From NCBI GenBank assembly GCA_902599805.1, contig CACKGP010000003.1:1-64000 (forward strand): a DNA stretch of 64,000 nt, written 5' to 3'. A program made the position numbers and the translations under genes. The stretch is from an uncultured Pelagibacteraceae bacterium (GTDB lineage: Bacteria > Pseudomonadota > Alphaproteobacteria > Pelagibacterales > Pelagibacteraceae). Shown here piece by piece: positions 7,925-17,287 of the stretch. Under the pieces are notes generated by a model. It was not told the origin of the DNA, searched no databases, and was given only the letters and a program-made list of their open reading frames with translations. Numbering within the stretch: the stretch's first letter is position 1; each line of letters begins with the position of its first letter.

Positions 7925-9020
7925 AATTTTTGTAAAAAATAAAAATACAAATTATACAATTATTATTGGTAAAGGGTCATTAGGAAAATTAAAAGTTCAA
8001 ATAAATAAGTTGTGTCCTAAAACAAAAAAAATTGGATTAATTTTAGATAAAAATATTCCAAATAATTTTAAGATAAAAATTAAGAAGCAGCTGAGAAAAT
8101 ACAGTGTTTATGTTTATGAATTTATTCCTAGCGAAAAATTGAAATCATTAAAAAAAGCAAACAATCTGTTGGAAAGACTCATTAAAAATAATCTAAGTAG
8201 GAATGATACAATCATAACCGTGGGGGGCGGTATCATTGGTGATTTTGGAGGTTTTGTTGCAAGTATTTATAAAAGAGGAATAAACTTAATCAATATTCCC
8301 TCGACACTTTTAGCTCAAGTCGATTCTTCAATTGGAGGAAAAACAGCAGTTAATTCAGGGGGCGGAAAAAATCTTATTGGTACCTTTTATCAACCAAGAT
8401 TGGTTTTAAGTGATTTGACACTTTTAAAAAGTTTGTCCAAAAGAAATTTGGTCTGCGGTTTCGCTGAAATTCTAAAACATTCAATAATAAAAGATAATAA
8501 ATTTTTTAAAAAACTAGATAAGGATAAAAATAAAATTTTTGAAAGTCTTAATTTTAAAACTATGGGCGAGACAATATCAAAAAGTTGTAAAATTAAATTA
8601 TCTTTTGTTAATAAGGATGAAAAAGAAAAAAATGATAGAATGATACTAAATTTTGGCCATACTTTCGCTCATGGAATAGAGGCAGCAAATAAATATTCTG
8701 GAAAAATTAATCATGGGGAGGCTGTTTTGATTGGTATGATTTTAGCAACAAGACTTTCTTATATAAAAAAAGTTTGCTCTAAAAAAACATTGGATACAAT
8801 TGAAAATCTTTATCTGAGCAACAAACTACTTAAAAAATATTTAAATTTTTTAAATAAAAAAAATTTAAATAAAATTGTGAATTTTATGGAAGTTGATAAA
8901 AAAAATTATGACAAAAAAATTAATCTTATACTTCTGAGAAAAATAGGTTTAACTACCAAGCCTGGGCAATATAGACTTAGTCCTGGAGAATTGAAAAAAA
9001 TATTAAAAAAAATTATTTAA
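7911..9020 (+). CDS. aroB: 3-dehydroquinate synthase
   Basis: 369 residues. It converts DAHP to 3-dehydroquinate (second step of the shikimate pathway) with NAD+ and a divalent metal. Family blocks: VGGGIIGDFGGFVAS, the NAD-binding glycine-rich segment near residue 103; INIPSTLLAQVDSSIGGKTAVN; FAEILKHSII with a metal-ligand Glu; and LNFGHTFAHGIE with metal-ligand His. A second possible ATG is at 7917 (two codons in). The aroK overlap implies coupling. The 3' end overlaps convergent bolA by eight bases, leaving no room for an intervening terminator. Confidence 0.95.
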   Translation: MKMNRIFVKNKNTNYTIIIGKGSLGKLKVQINKLCPKTKKIGLILDKNIPNNFKIKIKKQLRKYSVYVYEFIPSEKLKSLKKANNLLERLIKNNLSRNDTIITVGGGIIGDFGGFVASIYKRGINLINIPSTLLAQVDSSIGGKTAVNSGGGKNLIGTFYQPRLVLSDLTLLKSLSKRNLVCGFAEILKHSIIKDNKFFKKLDKDKNKIFESLNFKTMGETISKSCKIKLSFVNKDEKEKNDRMILNFGHTFAHGIEAANKYSGKINHGEAVLIGMILATRLSYIKKVCSKKTLDTIENLYLSNKLLKKYLNFLNKKNLNKIVNFMEVDKKNYDKKINLILLRKIGLTTKPGQYRLSPGELKKILKKII

Positions 9021-9267
9021 TTTTTATTTCTAATGAATGAATTTTTGTTTGAATCTCATCTCTAAGAATACTTGTTATTTTTTTGTGAGAAACAATACGG
9101 TTTAAATTTCTAAGAGTGTCAGATTGTATAATTATTTTTAAATGGATTTTACTCTTATTGAAAGATTTGTGATGTTTGTGTAAATGAGTATTATCAATTA
9201 TCTCAATATTACTATCTGGAATATTTTTTTTAATTTTTTCTTTAACTATATCTATTAAACTTTTCAT
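9013..9267 (-). CDS. bolA: BolA family protein
   Basis: 84 residues, a single BolA/IbaG domain. BolA proteins pair with monothiol glutaredoxins around [2Fe-2S] clusters and take part in iron-sulfur handling; some also bind DNA. The domain runs from the N-terminal helix (SLIDIVKEKIKKNIPDSNIEI) through the HLHKHHKSFNKSKIHLKI strand region to RNLNRIVSHKKITSILRDEI. The V-S-HKKI sequence here stands where the family usually has R-Q-R/HR. In alphaproteobacteria bolA often sits divergently beside a DnaJ-domain gene and cobS/cobT, exactly as here. The gap to the DnaJ gene is 35 bases, so the promoters must overlap. Confidence 0.85.
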   Translation of the reverse strand: MKSLIDIVKEKIKKNIPDSNIEIIDNTHLHKHHKSFNKSKIHLKIIIQSDTLRNLNRIVSHKKITSILRDEIQTKIHSLEIKIK

Positions 9268-9302
9268 TAAATAAACATTGTACTATATAATTGAAACTTA
9301 TT

Positions 9303-9815
9303 ATGAAAAATATTTGTGATTGGAGTAAGTGTAATAAAATTGGCTTGTATAGAGCTCCAATAGAAAAAGATAATAGTAAAAAATTTAGATTGCTCTGTTT
9401 AGAACACATTAAAGAATTTAACAAAAGCTGGAATTATTTTGCTGATATGGATGATAAGGAGATCCAAAATTTTGTAAAGTCTGACCTTACATGGCATAAA
9501 CCTACTAAAAGTTTTGGATCTTCTGAAAACTTTTTTAGAATATTGTGGCTTAATGCTTTGGATGATAAAACAGGAATTTTTAAAAACTCTGATTTTAAGA
9601 AGTTCAATAATTCTAATTTGACAGAGAAAGATAAAGAGGCTTTAAAAATTTTAGGCCTTAAAAGTGATACAAACTGGTCAGATATTCAAAAAAAATTTAA
9701 AACACTTGTAAAGAAATACCATCCTGATAAAAACCGTGGAAGTAAAAAGTATGAAGATATTTTAAAAAAAATTACTTTAGCATATAGTCAACTTAAAGTG
9801 AGCATGAGAAAATGA
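9303..9815 (+). CDS. J-domain (DnaJ-like) protein
   Basis: 170 residues from the ATG at 9303; a TTG four codons earlier is an alternative start. The C-terminal third is a J domain: [21 protein letters not shown], then KKYHPDKN carrying the HPD tripeptide that stimulates Hsp70 ATPase. The N-terminal 100 residues are not the Gly/Phe region of classical DnaJ. They carry a C-x6-C-like pair (ICDWSKC) and a conserved block ending in WHKPT. This is the architecture of the alphaproteobacterial DnaJ family protein found before cobS. The stop overlaps the cobS start by four bases (ATGA), suggesting coupled translation, perhaps as a co-chaperone for the AAA/VWA pair. Confidence 0.85.
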   Translation: MKNICDWSKCNKIGLYRAPIEKDNSKKFRLLCLEHIKEFNKSWNYFADMDDKEIQNFVKSDLTWHKPTKSFGSSENFFRILWLNALDDKTGIFKNSDFKKFNNSNLTEKDKEALKILGLKSDTNWSDIQKKFKTLVKKYHPDKNRGSKKYEDILKKITLAYSQLKVSMRK

Positions 9816-10786
9816 ATTTAGAAAATAAAAAACCAGACATTAAAATCTCCGTAAGACAAACCTTTGGAATAGACACGGATATGGAGGTTGATAGTTTTTC
9901 AGAGAAAAATCCTTATGTTCCTGAGTTAGATGATAATTATAAATTTGATAGGGATACAACTTTAGCAATACTTTCAGGATTTGCTTTCAATAAAAGAGTT
10001 TTGATACAAGGATATCATGGTACTGGAAAGTCAACACACATTGAGCAGGTCGCCTCAAGACTAAATTGGCCATGTGTTAGAGTAAACTTAGATAGTCATA
10101 TAAGTAGAATAGATCTTATAGGAAAAGATGCAATTGTAATAAAAGATGGAAAACAAATTACTGAATTTAAAGAGGGAGTTCTTCCTTGGTCGGTGCAAAA
10201 TCCAGTTGCTTTAGTTTTTGATGAATATGACGCGGGAAGACCAGATGTTATGTTTGTTATTCAGAGAATTTTAGAAAGCGAGGGAAAACTTACACTTTTA
10301 GATAAAAACAAAGTCATTAATCAAAATAAATTTTTTAGAATGTTTGCAACCACGAATACTATTGGGCTTGGTGACACATCAGGTCTTTATCATGGTACTC
10401 AACAAATTAACCAGGGCCAAATGGACAGATGGAATATTGTAACAACATTAAATTATCTTAAAGCAGAAAAAGAATTAGAAATTATAATAGCTAAAAATAA
10501 AAGTTTAAATAATTCAAAAGGTAAAGAAAAAGTGCTTAAGATGATTAAAGTTGCCGATCTCACAAGAAATGGATTCGTGAACGGAGATATTTCTACTGTA
10601 ATGAGTCCGAGAACGGTGTTGCATTGGGCGGAAAATTCTGAGATTTTTAAAGATACTGGTTACGCTTTTAGAGTAACATTTTTAAATAAATGTGATGAAT
10701 TAGAGCGAAAAATTGTTGCAGAATATTACCAAAGGTGTTTCGGTGAAGATCTTCCAGAATCTTCAGTTAACGTAAAAATAAGTTAA
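9812..10786 (+). CDS. cobS: CobS-type AAA+ ATPase (cobaltochelatase subunit homologue)
   Basis: 324 residues. An N-terminal helical cap carries RQTFGID and the D-x-PYVPE segment. Then comes the AAA+ core with Walker [10 protein letters not shown] at 67-75, Walker [11 protein letters not shown] (DEYD 137-140), and the sensor/arginine region [19 protein letters not shown]. In cobalamin producers CobS and CobT form the ring ATPase that drives CobN to insert cobalt into hydrogenobyrinate diamide. No cobN or corrin-ring gene is in this window, and SAR11 bacteria are known B12 auxotrophs, so the real client here is unclear. It is coupled to the J-domain gene upstream and separated from cobT by one base. 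Confidence 0.88.
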   Translation: MNLENKKPDIKISVRQTFGIDTDMEVDSFSEKNPYVPELDDNYKFDRDTTLAILSGFAFNKRVLIQGYHGTGKSTHIEQVASRLNWPCVRVNLDSHISRIDLIGKDAIVIKDGKQITEFKEGVLPWSVQNPVALVFDEYDAGRPDVMFVIQRILESEGKLTLLDKNKVINQNKFFRMFATTNTIGLGDTSGLYHGTQQINQGQMDRWNIVTTLNYLKAEKELEIIIAKNKSLNNSKGKEKVLKMIKVADLTRNGFVNGDISTVMSPRTVLHWAENSEIFKDTGYAFRVTFLNKCDELERKIVAEYYQRCFGEDLPESSVNVKIS

Positions 10787-10787
10787 A

Positions 10788-12557
10788 ATGCAAAAAAAAG
10801 AGACCCATTTAGAGGTATTTAAAAATGCATTAACCTCAACAGTAAAATCTATTTCAGAAAAAAAAAATTGCGAAATTACATTCGGTAAGCCAACATCTAA
10901 CGTTAATAATAAAAACGAAATAAATTTACCAGAAATTGATAAACTTGAAGATATTAAAGACTATTCTATTTTTAGAGCAATGGCAGACTCAGAGGCTTTA
11001 AGATTAAAGTATAGTAATAGCGATATTTATAACAAATATAAACCTGGTGGTGAAATATCTCAAAAACTTTATAAAATTGCCGAAAAGATAAGATATGAAA
11101 AAATTGGGTGTGAAGTTTTTACAGGAATAAAAAAAAACTTATTTTTTCAGTATAATGAAAATAGAGCCAGATTAAAATCAAATAAAAATAAAATTGAAGA
11201 GTCTTTTGACAGTTATCTTAAAAGCTTTTTTTTTGATATCAAGGAACCAAAAAAAACAAAGGTAAATTTTGCAAAAAAGTTTAAACAGAATTTAGCTTTT
11301 TTAAAAGAAAACCTAAACAATCAAAATAAATTTAATCAAAAAATTTCAGAAATAATATCAGAATTAAATATTGAAGATAAAGAATTTTCAGAGGATCATG
11401 AGGAGAGTGATAAAAAGCTAAAAAGTCCTGAGAGCCAACAGTCAAAAGATCAAAAAGATGGGCAAATTGCAGATCAGGAGAATGATCAAGAGCTCTCTAT
11501 TGACACAAGACCTCCTGATACAAAAGACTTATCAAGTGAGGAAGATAAAAGTGTTGAGGAAGTTCAAGAAGCTGGAGAAAAAACAAATATAAAACCCAAC
11601 AGAATATTTTTTGAAAAAGAAAAAAAATATAAAATATATACCGATCAGTTTGATGAGGTAATAAAGGCCGAAAATCTTGAAACAAAGGAAGAACTTGAAA
11701 GACTTAGAGCAACATTAGATCAGCAGCTATTGCAGTTAAAAAGTTTTGTCTCTAAATTAGCTAACAAATTACAAAGAAGGCTTTTAGCAAAACAAAATAG
11801 GTCGTGGGATTTTGATTTAGAAGAGGGATTATTAGACTCATCAAAATTAACTAGATTAATAATTGACCCACTTAACTCTTTGTCCTTTAAAAAAGAAAAG
11901 GAAACTGAATTTAAAGATACTTTAGTAACTATTCTAATAGACAACTCAGGTTCAATGAGAGGGAAACCAATTTCAGTTGCAGCTGTTTGTGCAGATATCT
12001 TAGCAAGAACTTTAGAAAGGTGCTCAGTTAAAGTCGAAGTTCTAGGTTTTACAACAAAACACTGGAAAGGTGGTTCAAGTAGAGAAAAATGGGTTACCAA
12101 TGAAAAACCAAAGTTTCCAGGAAGACTGAATGATTTAAGACATATAATTTATAAGTCTGCAGATATGCCATGGAGACAATCAAAAAATAACATAGGTTTA
12201 ATGTTGAAAGAGGGTTTATTGAAAGAAAATATTGATGGAGAGGCCTTAAGATGGACCTTTAATAAAATGAAAAAAAGAAAAGAAGAAAGAAAAATATTAA
12301 TGGTTATATCTGATGGAGCACCTGTTGATGACTCTACACTATCAACAAATGCGAATGATTATCTTGAGATAGATTTAAAAAATACCGTTAACTCAATAGA
12401 GAAATTTTCATCAATTGAGCTGCTAGCTATTGGTATAGGACATGATGTAACTCGTTATTACAAAAGAGCTGTAAAGATAACAGATGTACATGATTTAGGT
12501 GATGCTATGATAAATCAACTAACTGACCTATTCTCTAATAAAAAAAATATTCATTAG
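10788..12557 (+). CDS. cobT: CobT-type VWA protein (cobaltochelatase subunit homologue)
   Basis: 589 residues, close to the CobT norm. The N-terminal half is helical. A strongly acidic, Ser/Gln/Asp-rich linker (about residues 200-265) follows, as is typical of CobT. The C-terminal von Willebrand A domain carries the MIDAS motif DNSGSM (near residue 384), with later Thr and Asp ([10 protein letters not shown]) metal ligands present. CobT partners CobS in a MoxR-like AAA/VWA machine. It directly follows cobS, so they form an operon with the J-domain gene. Since no chelatase large subunit is visible, another substrate protein is possible. It ends five bases before a convergent transporter gene. 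Confidence 0.88.
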   Translation: MQKKETHLEVFKNALTSTVKSISEKKNCEITFGKPTSNVNNKNEINLPEIDKLEDIKDYSIFRAMADSEALRLKYSNSDIYNKYKPGGEISQKLYKIAEKIRYEKIGCEVFTGIKKNLFFQYNENRARLKSNKNKIEESFDSYLKSFFFDIKEPKKTKVNFAKKFKQNLAFLKENLNNQNKFNQKISEIISELNIEDKEFSEDHEESDKKLKSPESQQSKDQKDGQIADQENDQELSIDTRPPDTKDLSSEEDKSVEEVQEAGEKTNIKPNRIFFEKEKKYKIYTDQFDEVIKAENLETKEELERLRATLDQQLLQLKSFVSKLANKLQRRLLAKQNRSWDFDLEEGLLDSSKLTRLIIDPLNSLSFKKEKETEFKDTLVTILIDNSGSMRGKPISVAAVCADILARTLERCSVKVEVLGFTTKHWKGGSSREKWVTNEKPKFPGRLNDLRHIIYKSADMPWRQSKNNIGLMLKEGLLKENIDGEALRWTFNKMKKRKEERKILMVISDGAPVDDSTLSTNANDYLEIDLKNTVNSIEKFSSIELLAIGIGHDVTRYYKRAVKITDVHDLGDAMINQLTDLFSNKKNIH

Positions 12558-12562
12558 AATAA

Positions 12563-13135
12563 TCATGCTGATATTTTTTTCTCATCAGGAATAGTTTTTT
12601 TCAGAAGAACTCTAAATGGTATTAACATCAATAAAGATATTATAATTTTTACAATAAAATCTCCTATGGCTAAGCTTATCCAAGGTATTTCCGTATTGTA
12701 AAAAGAAATTGAAAAAAACAGAAATGTATCTACTAATGATCCAAGTGATGATGATACAATTGGAGCAACAAACCAAATTTTTTTTCTTAGTAAATCAAAA
12801 ATACTTACATCTAACAATTGGGCAACTAAAAAAGCAGTCCCAGACCCTATTGCGATTCTAATTGATATTAAATCATCGAAATTAGTTGAAAAAAATATTG
12901 TTAAAATTATACCTGTGAAAAAACCTAAATAAACTATTTTTCTAGCTGTAAATTTTCCATATTTCCTGTTAGCCAAATCAGTTATTAAAAAAGTAATTGG
13001 ATAAGTAAATGCTGCATAGGTAAGTATATTTTCCATTCCAAAGTAATATACGGGAAATTGAACTAGAAAATTTGATAGTGCCACAATTGCAGCCATAAAT
13101 ATGGCTAGAGTAAAAAACAATTTTGTTAATTGCAT
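12563..13135 (-). CDS. Queuosine precursor transporter, VUT/YhhQ family
   Basis: 190 residues, six hydrophobic segments, so an inner-membrane protein. Family features are the N-terminal AAIVALSNFLVQFP, the YPITFLITDLANRKYGK motif (Asp-Arg-Lys loop typical of VUT/YhhQ), and a C-terminal TFLFFSISF/GDFIVKIIISL pair. YhhQ relatives import preQ0/preQ1 for queuosine tRNA modification; the exact substrate here is inferred from the family. It follows rpmB on the same strand with a two-base gap and is probably co-transcribed with it. Confidence 0.8.
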   Translation of the reverse strand: MQLTKLFFTLAIFMAAIVALSNFLVQFPVYYFGMENILTYAAFTYPITFLITDLANRKYGKFTARKIVYLGFFTGIILTIFFSTNFDDLISIRIAIGSGTAFLVAQLLDVSIFDLLRKKIWFVAPIVSSSLGSLVDTFLFFSISFYNTEIPWISLAIGDFIVKIIISLLMLIPFRVLLKKTIPDEKKISA

Positions 13136-13137
13136 AA

Positions 13138-13419
13138 TTAAGCTTCTTTTAATACAATTTTATTTCTGTATTTCTTAGCTCTTTTTGAAAGTTTAAAAGC
13201 CTTTGCTGATGATAAAAATTTATCAATACCGCCTTTAAAATCAACAGTTCTAAGTGCTGCATTCGATACTTTTAACGTAATATTTTTTTTTAAAATATCA
13301 CTTTTAAACTTTATTTTTTTGATACTGGGATTGAACTTCCTTTTTGTTTTGTTGTTGGCATGACTAACATTATGCCCTTTGAGTGGTCTTTTACCTGTAA
13401 GTTCACATTTATTACTCAT
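13138..13419 (-). CDS. rpmB: 50S ribosomal protein L28
   Basis: 93 residues, the alphaproteobacterial length. The N-terminus SNKCELTGKRPLKGHNVSHANNKTKR carries the conserved L28 signature (C-x-T-G-K, GNxVSHxxxKTKR). It continues with FNPSIKKIKF, and the C-terminal half is basic. It is a structural component of the large ribosomal subunit near the E site. L28 usually travels with L33 in proteobacteria; here it stands with the queuosine-precursor transporter instead. The start is ATG at 13419. Confidence 0.96.
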   Translation of the reverse strand: MSNKCELTGKRPLKGHNVSHANNKTKRKFNPSIKKIKFKSDILKKNITLKVSNAALRTVDFKGGIDKFLSSAKAFKLSKRAKKYRNKIVLKEA

Positions 13420-13478
13420 AATTTATCCTCTAGCTATATAATTCGACACTGATATTTTATCAAGCAAATATATGTCTA

Positions 13479-13507
13479 TTGACAATGTTTGTATCAAAGA
13501 ATAATAA
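13479..13507 (+). promoter_or_regulatory. Candidate sigma-70 promoter for the TauE/SafE gene
   Basis: A perfect -35 hexamer TTGACA (13479-13484) is followed by a 17-base spacer and TAATAA (13502-13507). The predicted transcription start falls at or within a base or two of the ATG at 13513, so the transcript would be nearly leaderless if this promoter is used. Confidence 0.4.
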
Positions 13508-13512
13508 ACTTA

Positions 13513-14610
13513 ATGGATTTTTTCCTACCAGTAGCACAAGTTCAGGTAACTATTTGGATCATTTTATTGCTAAGCTTTATTGTTGGCATTATTTCTGGAC
13601 TTTTTGGGATCGGAGGCGGTTTTCTAATGACTCCAGTTTTGATTTTTTTAGGAATTCCCCCAACTTATGCTGTAGCAAATGAAGCTAACAATATTTTAGG
13701 TACCTCCGTATCAGGTGCACTTCATCATTGGTTTAGAAAAACTTTAGATTATAAAATGGGAATAACAATTGTTGCTGGCGGTGTTGTCGGTACAGGAGTT
13801 GGTATGTTAATTTTTGCTTATTTGAGAGAAAAAGGAGTAATTAACGTGAGTATAACTTTAGCTTATATTTATATGTTGGTAATTATTGGAACTTTGATGT
13901 TTGCAAAAGGTTATAAGGAATTAACAGATTTAAGGAAAAAAGTTGTAATAAAAAGAAAAGCTCACGATCACTACTGGATACATGGTCTCCCATTCAGAAT
14001 GAAATTTCATAAATCCAGACTCTACGAAAGCGCATTAGTGCCAATCATGTTAGGATTTATTGTTGGAATATTTGCTTCGATTATGGGTGTTGGTGGAGCT
14101 TTTTTAATGGTTCCAGCAATGATTTATATTATTGGTATGCCAACAAAATTAGTTCCAGGAACATCTTTGTTTGTGACAATTTTTATTACAGGATTAGTGG
14201 TTATTGTGCACGCTCTTAAGTTTCAAACTATAGATTTTATTTTAGTTTTTATTTTGTTGATTGGTTCAATCATTGGGCTTCATGTTGGATTAAAAATCTC
14301 TCAAAAGTTAAATGCATCAGAGTACAAAACTTTGTTAGCAATATTGCTTCTTGCCGTGGGTTTAATAATGGGTATAGAAACATTTGTTCTTGAGAAAGGA
14401 TCAAGTTTATTTGCTCCTGTAAAATCAGGTCAGATAGATAATAAGCTTGCAGAGGTAATTTTATCTCTTTCAACAAATAATCCAATTACTTATGGGCTCT
14501 TATCAATCATAATTGTTGTCCTTATAGGAGTATCATTTTCTTATGCCAGGGAGCTTATCCATTACATTAAGTTTGATATCGATAAAAAAAAATATAATTT
14601 TTTTAAATAA
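13513..14610 (+). CDS. Sulfite exporter TauE/SafE family membrane permease
   Basis: 365 residues from the ATG at 13513; the longer frame from a TTG at 13489 overlaps the promoter. About eight to nine transmembrane helices. Two TauE/SafE (DUF81) repeats are visible, each with the glycine-rich start of the family: GIISGLFGIGGGFLMTPVL near residue 24 and GIFASIMGVGGAFLMVPAM near residue 187. Members export sulfite, sulfoacetate or related organosulfur anions. The substrate here is not determined; the repeat pair and length resemble the alphaproteobacterial TSUP group. It ends abutting pyrD on the other strand with zero gap. Confidence 0.85.
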   Translation: MDFFLPVAQVQVTIWIILLLSFIVGIISGLFGIGGGFLMTPVLIFLGIPPTYAVANEANNILGTSVSGALHHWFRKTLDYKMGITIVAGGVVGTGVGMLIFAYLREKGVINVSITLAYIYMLVIIGTLMFAKGYKELTDLRKKVVIKRKAHDHYWIHGLPFRMKFHKSRLYESALVPIMLGFIVGIFASIMGVGGAFLMVPAMIYIIGMPTKLVPGTSLFVTIFITGLVVIVHALKFQTIDFILVFILLIGSIIGLHVGLKISQKLNASEYKTLLAILLLAVGLIMGIETFVLEKGSSLFAPVKSGQIDNKLAEVILSLSTNNPITYGLLSIIIVVLIGVSFSYARELIHYIKFDIDKKKYNFFK

Positions 14611-15660
14611 TTAGTGTGATGAAGTCCCTACAGCCTCACTAATATTTTTAAAACCTTTGTTATTTAGAATTTTAATTAAATCTTTTTTTATAACTTTTAC
14701 AATATTTGGACCTTTGTAAATAAGACCTGTATAAAGTTGTACCGCTGATGCACCAGCAGCTATTTTTTCAAAAGCTGTTTCGCCAGAGTCAACACCACCA
14801 ACACCTATAATTGGTATTTTTCCATTTAAATTTCTATAGAATTTTTTTACAAATTCAGTTGACAAATCTCTAATAGGCTTTCCAGACAATCCTCCGATCT
14901 CTTTACTATTTGGGTCTTTTAAATTATCCCTATTTTTGTTAGTAGTATTTGTTAAAATCACGCCATCGATTTTGTACTCTAAAATTAGTTTTACAATAAC
15001 TGGTATCTGCGAACTATCTAGGTCAGGTGAAACCTTTAATAAAAAAGATTTATTAAAATTACTTTTTTCTCTTACTTCATTAATCTTTGTAAGTAATTTT
15101 TTTAAAGCATCTTCATCATGAAAATCTCGTAAACCAGAGGTATTTGGTGAAGAAATATTAATAGTTATGTAATCTCCAATTGGAAAAAAAATTTCTGCAC
15201 ACCTTAAAAAATCATCAGTCATGTTAACTGTATTTTTATTTGGACCTATATTTATACCCAATAAACTTGATGGAATATTATTTTCAATCCTTTTTTTAAC
15301 AATTTCAGATCCATCATTATTAAATCCAAGTCTGTTTATTAATGCCTGATCTTTTTCTAATCTAAAAATTCGAGGTTTTTCATTTCCAAACTGCTTTTTT
15401 GGAGTGACAGTTCCAACCTCAACAAATCCAAAACCAATTTTAAATATTTCATTATAAACTTCTGCGCTTTTATCAAAACCTGCTGCTAGACCAATGGGAT
15501 TATTAATCTCTTTGCCAAGTAGTTTGGTTCTTAAAATTTCCTCACCAGATACTGAAAATAAATTGCTTGGAAGAAAATTATATTTGAGTGATTTTATCGC
15601 TAAATCGTGAGCTTTTTCTGGATCTAAGTTAAATATAAAAGGTCTTATAAAAGAAAACAT
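14611..15660 (-). CDS. pyrD: Dihydroorotate dehydrogenase (quinone), class 2
   Basis: 349 residues. It oxidises dihydroorotate to orotate in pyrimidine synthesis, passing electrons to ubiquinone; FMN-dependent and attached to the inner face of the membrane. The N-terminal amphipathic membrane helix FIRPFIFNLDPEKAHDLAIKS marks class 2. Other blocks: NPIGLAAGFDKSAE, VEVGTVTPKKQFGN, NISSPNTSGLRDF with the class-2 catalytic serine, and GVGGVDSGETAFEKI for phosphate binding of FMN. It follows lysS on the same strand after five bases. Confidence 0.95.
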   Translation of the reverse strand: MFSFIRPFIFNLDPEKAHDLAIKSLKYNFLPSNLFSVSGEEILRTKLLGKEINNPIGLAAGFDKSAEVYNEIFKIGFGFVEVGTVTPKKQFGNEKPRIFRLEKDQALINRLGFNNDGSEIVKKRIENNIPSSLLGINIGPNKNTVNMTDDFLRCAEIFFPIGDYITINISSPNTSGLRDFHDEDALKKLLTKINEVREKSNFNKSFLLKVSPDLDSSQIPVIVKLILEYKIDGVILTNTTNKNRDNLKDPNSKEIGGLSGKPIRDLSTEFVKKFYRNLNGKIPIIGVGGVDSGETAFEKIAAGASAVQLYTGLIYKGPNIVKVIKKDLIKILNNKGFKNISEAVGTSSH

Positions 15661-15665
15661 TAAAA

Positions 15666-17231
15666 CTATATATTCAACTTTTTTTCCATTAAATCAATTG
15701 TCTCTTTGACGCCAAAAAAGCTAATAAAAAAACCCATTCTTGGACCATTTTCTTCACCAAAACACACTTCGTAAATTAATTTAAACCAATCTCTTAAATT
15801 TTTTTCGTATCCATTTTCTTTACCTACAGTGTAAATTCTAGTTTGTATTTCTTCTGCTGGAGTATTTTGAGAAACTTGTTTTAAAACAGTAATTAAATTT
15901 TTTAAGGCATCTTTTTCTTTGGAATTTGGATTTTTATATTTTTTCTTTGGTTCAACCTCATCAACAAAATAATTGATTGCATAATTAGTGAGTTCATCTA
16001 AAATTTTATTTTTCTTAGGATCAAGCTCATTGTGAAACTTTTTTATAAATTTCCATAGAATATCTTTATTTCTTGCATTGCTTGATCCAACAATATTTAA
16101 CAACATTGAAAAAGGCATAATTACTTTTTCTTTTGGTGGTATGCCTTTATGAATATGCCAAACTGGGTTAGAAAGTTTATCTTTTATTTCTTGGTTTGAA
16201 AATTTTTCGATTAATGAAAGATATTCGTCAACGGCTTTAGGAACAACATCGGAATAAAGTTTTTTTGCTCTTTTTGGATTTTGATACATATAAAGTGATA
16301 AACTTTCTGGAGAGGCATATCTTAACCATTGATCTATAGTTATTCCATTGCCTTTTGATTTAGATATTTTTTCTCCTTTTTCGTCTAAAAATAATTCATA
16401 AGCAAATCCATTTGGAGGTAGTTTACCCATAGCTTTACAAATTTTACTTGAAAGAATTGCACTTTCTATTAAATCTTTACCATACATTTCAAAATCAACA
16501 TCGAAAGTAAACCATCTCATTGCCCAATCTACTTTCCATTGTAATTTACATTTACCATCTAATATTCCTGTTTTTATTTTTTTTCCATTGTTATCAAAAA
16601 CTAAAGAATTGTTTTTTTTGTCAATTTCAATTACAGGAATTTCCAAAACTTTTCCTGTTTCAGGACATATTGGAAGAAATGGACAATATGTTTTTTTCCT
16701 TTCACTTCTTAAAGTTGGTAAAATTATATTCATTATATCGTCGAATTTCTCTAAAACTCTTATCAATGAGTTATTAAAATTACCATTTTTGTAATTTTTG
16801 GTTGAGCTTTTGAAAGTAAAATTGAAATTAAATCTTTTTAAAAATTCTATTAACATCTCATTGTTATGTTCGCCAAAACTTTTAAATTTTTTAAAAGGGT
16901 CAGGAATATCAGTAAGTGGTTTACCAATATTTTCTCTTAATATTTGATCATTAGGTATGTTTTCGGGTATTTTTCTGAGACCATCCATATCGTCGGAAAA
17001 AGTTATTAATTCTGTTTCGATCTTCTTTATATGGTTAAGTGCATTTATCATCATTGATGTTCTTGAAACTTCACCAAACGTACCAATATGTGGAAGGCCA
17101 CTTGGACCATATCCTGTTTGAAATATAATTTTATTTTTCTTCTTAATAATAGAATCCCTATCCTTTAATAATTTTCGGATTTCAACAAATGGCCATGAAG
17201 AGGTTGATTTTATCAGTTCAGACTCTAGCAT
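15666..17231 (-). CDS. lysS: Lysyl-tRNA synthetase, class I
   Basis: 521 residues. It charges tRNA-Lys with lysine. This is the class I (archaeal-type, LysK) enzyme, unrelated to the class II LysRS of E. coli: it has the Rossmann signatures PSGLPHIGTFGEV (HIGH-type) and KISKSKGNG (KMSKS-type). Class I LysRS is the standard enzyme of alphaproteobacteria and supports that placement. The C-terminal helical anticodon domain begins near residue 380. It precedes pyrD in the same direction with a five-base gap and lies divergently from trkH, 56 bases apart. Confidence 0.95.
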   Translation of the reverse strand: MLESELIKSTSSWPFVEIRKLLKDRDSIIKKKNKIIFQTGYGPSGLPHIGTFGEVSRTSMMINALNHIKKIETELITFSDDMDGLRKIPENIPNDQILRENIGKPLTDIPDPFKKFKSFGEHNNEMLIEFLKRFNFNFTFKSSTKNYKNGNFNNSLIRVLEKFDDIMNIILPTLRSERKKTYCPFLPICPETGKVLEIPVIEIDKKNNSLVFDNNGKKIKTGILDGKCKLQWKVDWAMRWFTFDVDFEMYGKDLIESAILSSKICKAMGKLPPNGFAYELFLDEKGEKISKSKGNGITIDQWLRYASPESLSLYMYQNPKRAKKLYSDVVPKAVDEYLSLIEKFSNQEIKDKLSNPVWHIHKGIPPKEKVIMPFSMLLNIVGSSNARNKDILWKFIKKFHNELDPKKNKILDELTNYAINYFVDEVEPKKKYKNPNSKEKDALKNLITVLKQVSQNTPAEEIQTRIYTVGKENGYEKNLRDWFKLIYEVCFGEENGPRMGFFISFFGVKETIDLMEKKLNI

Positions 17232-17287
17232 TACCTAGGTTTATAATAAGTTGAATTTTATTTCTATTTAAATATTGTCCAGTTTTT

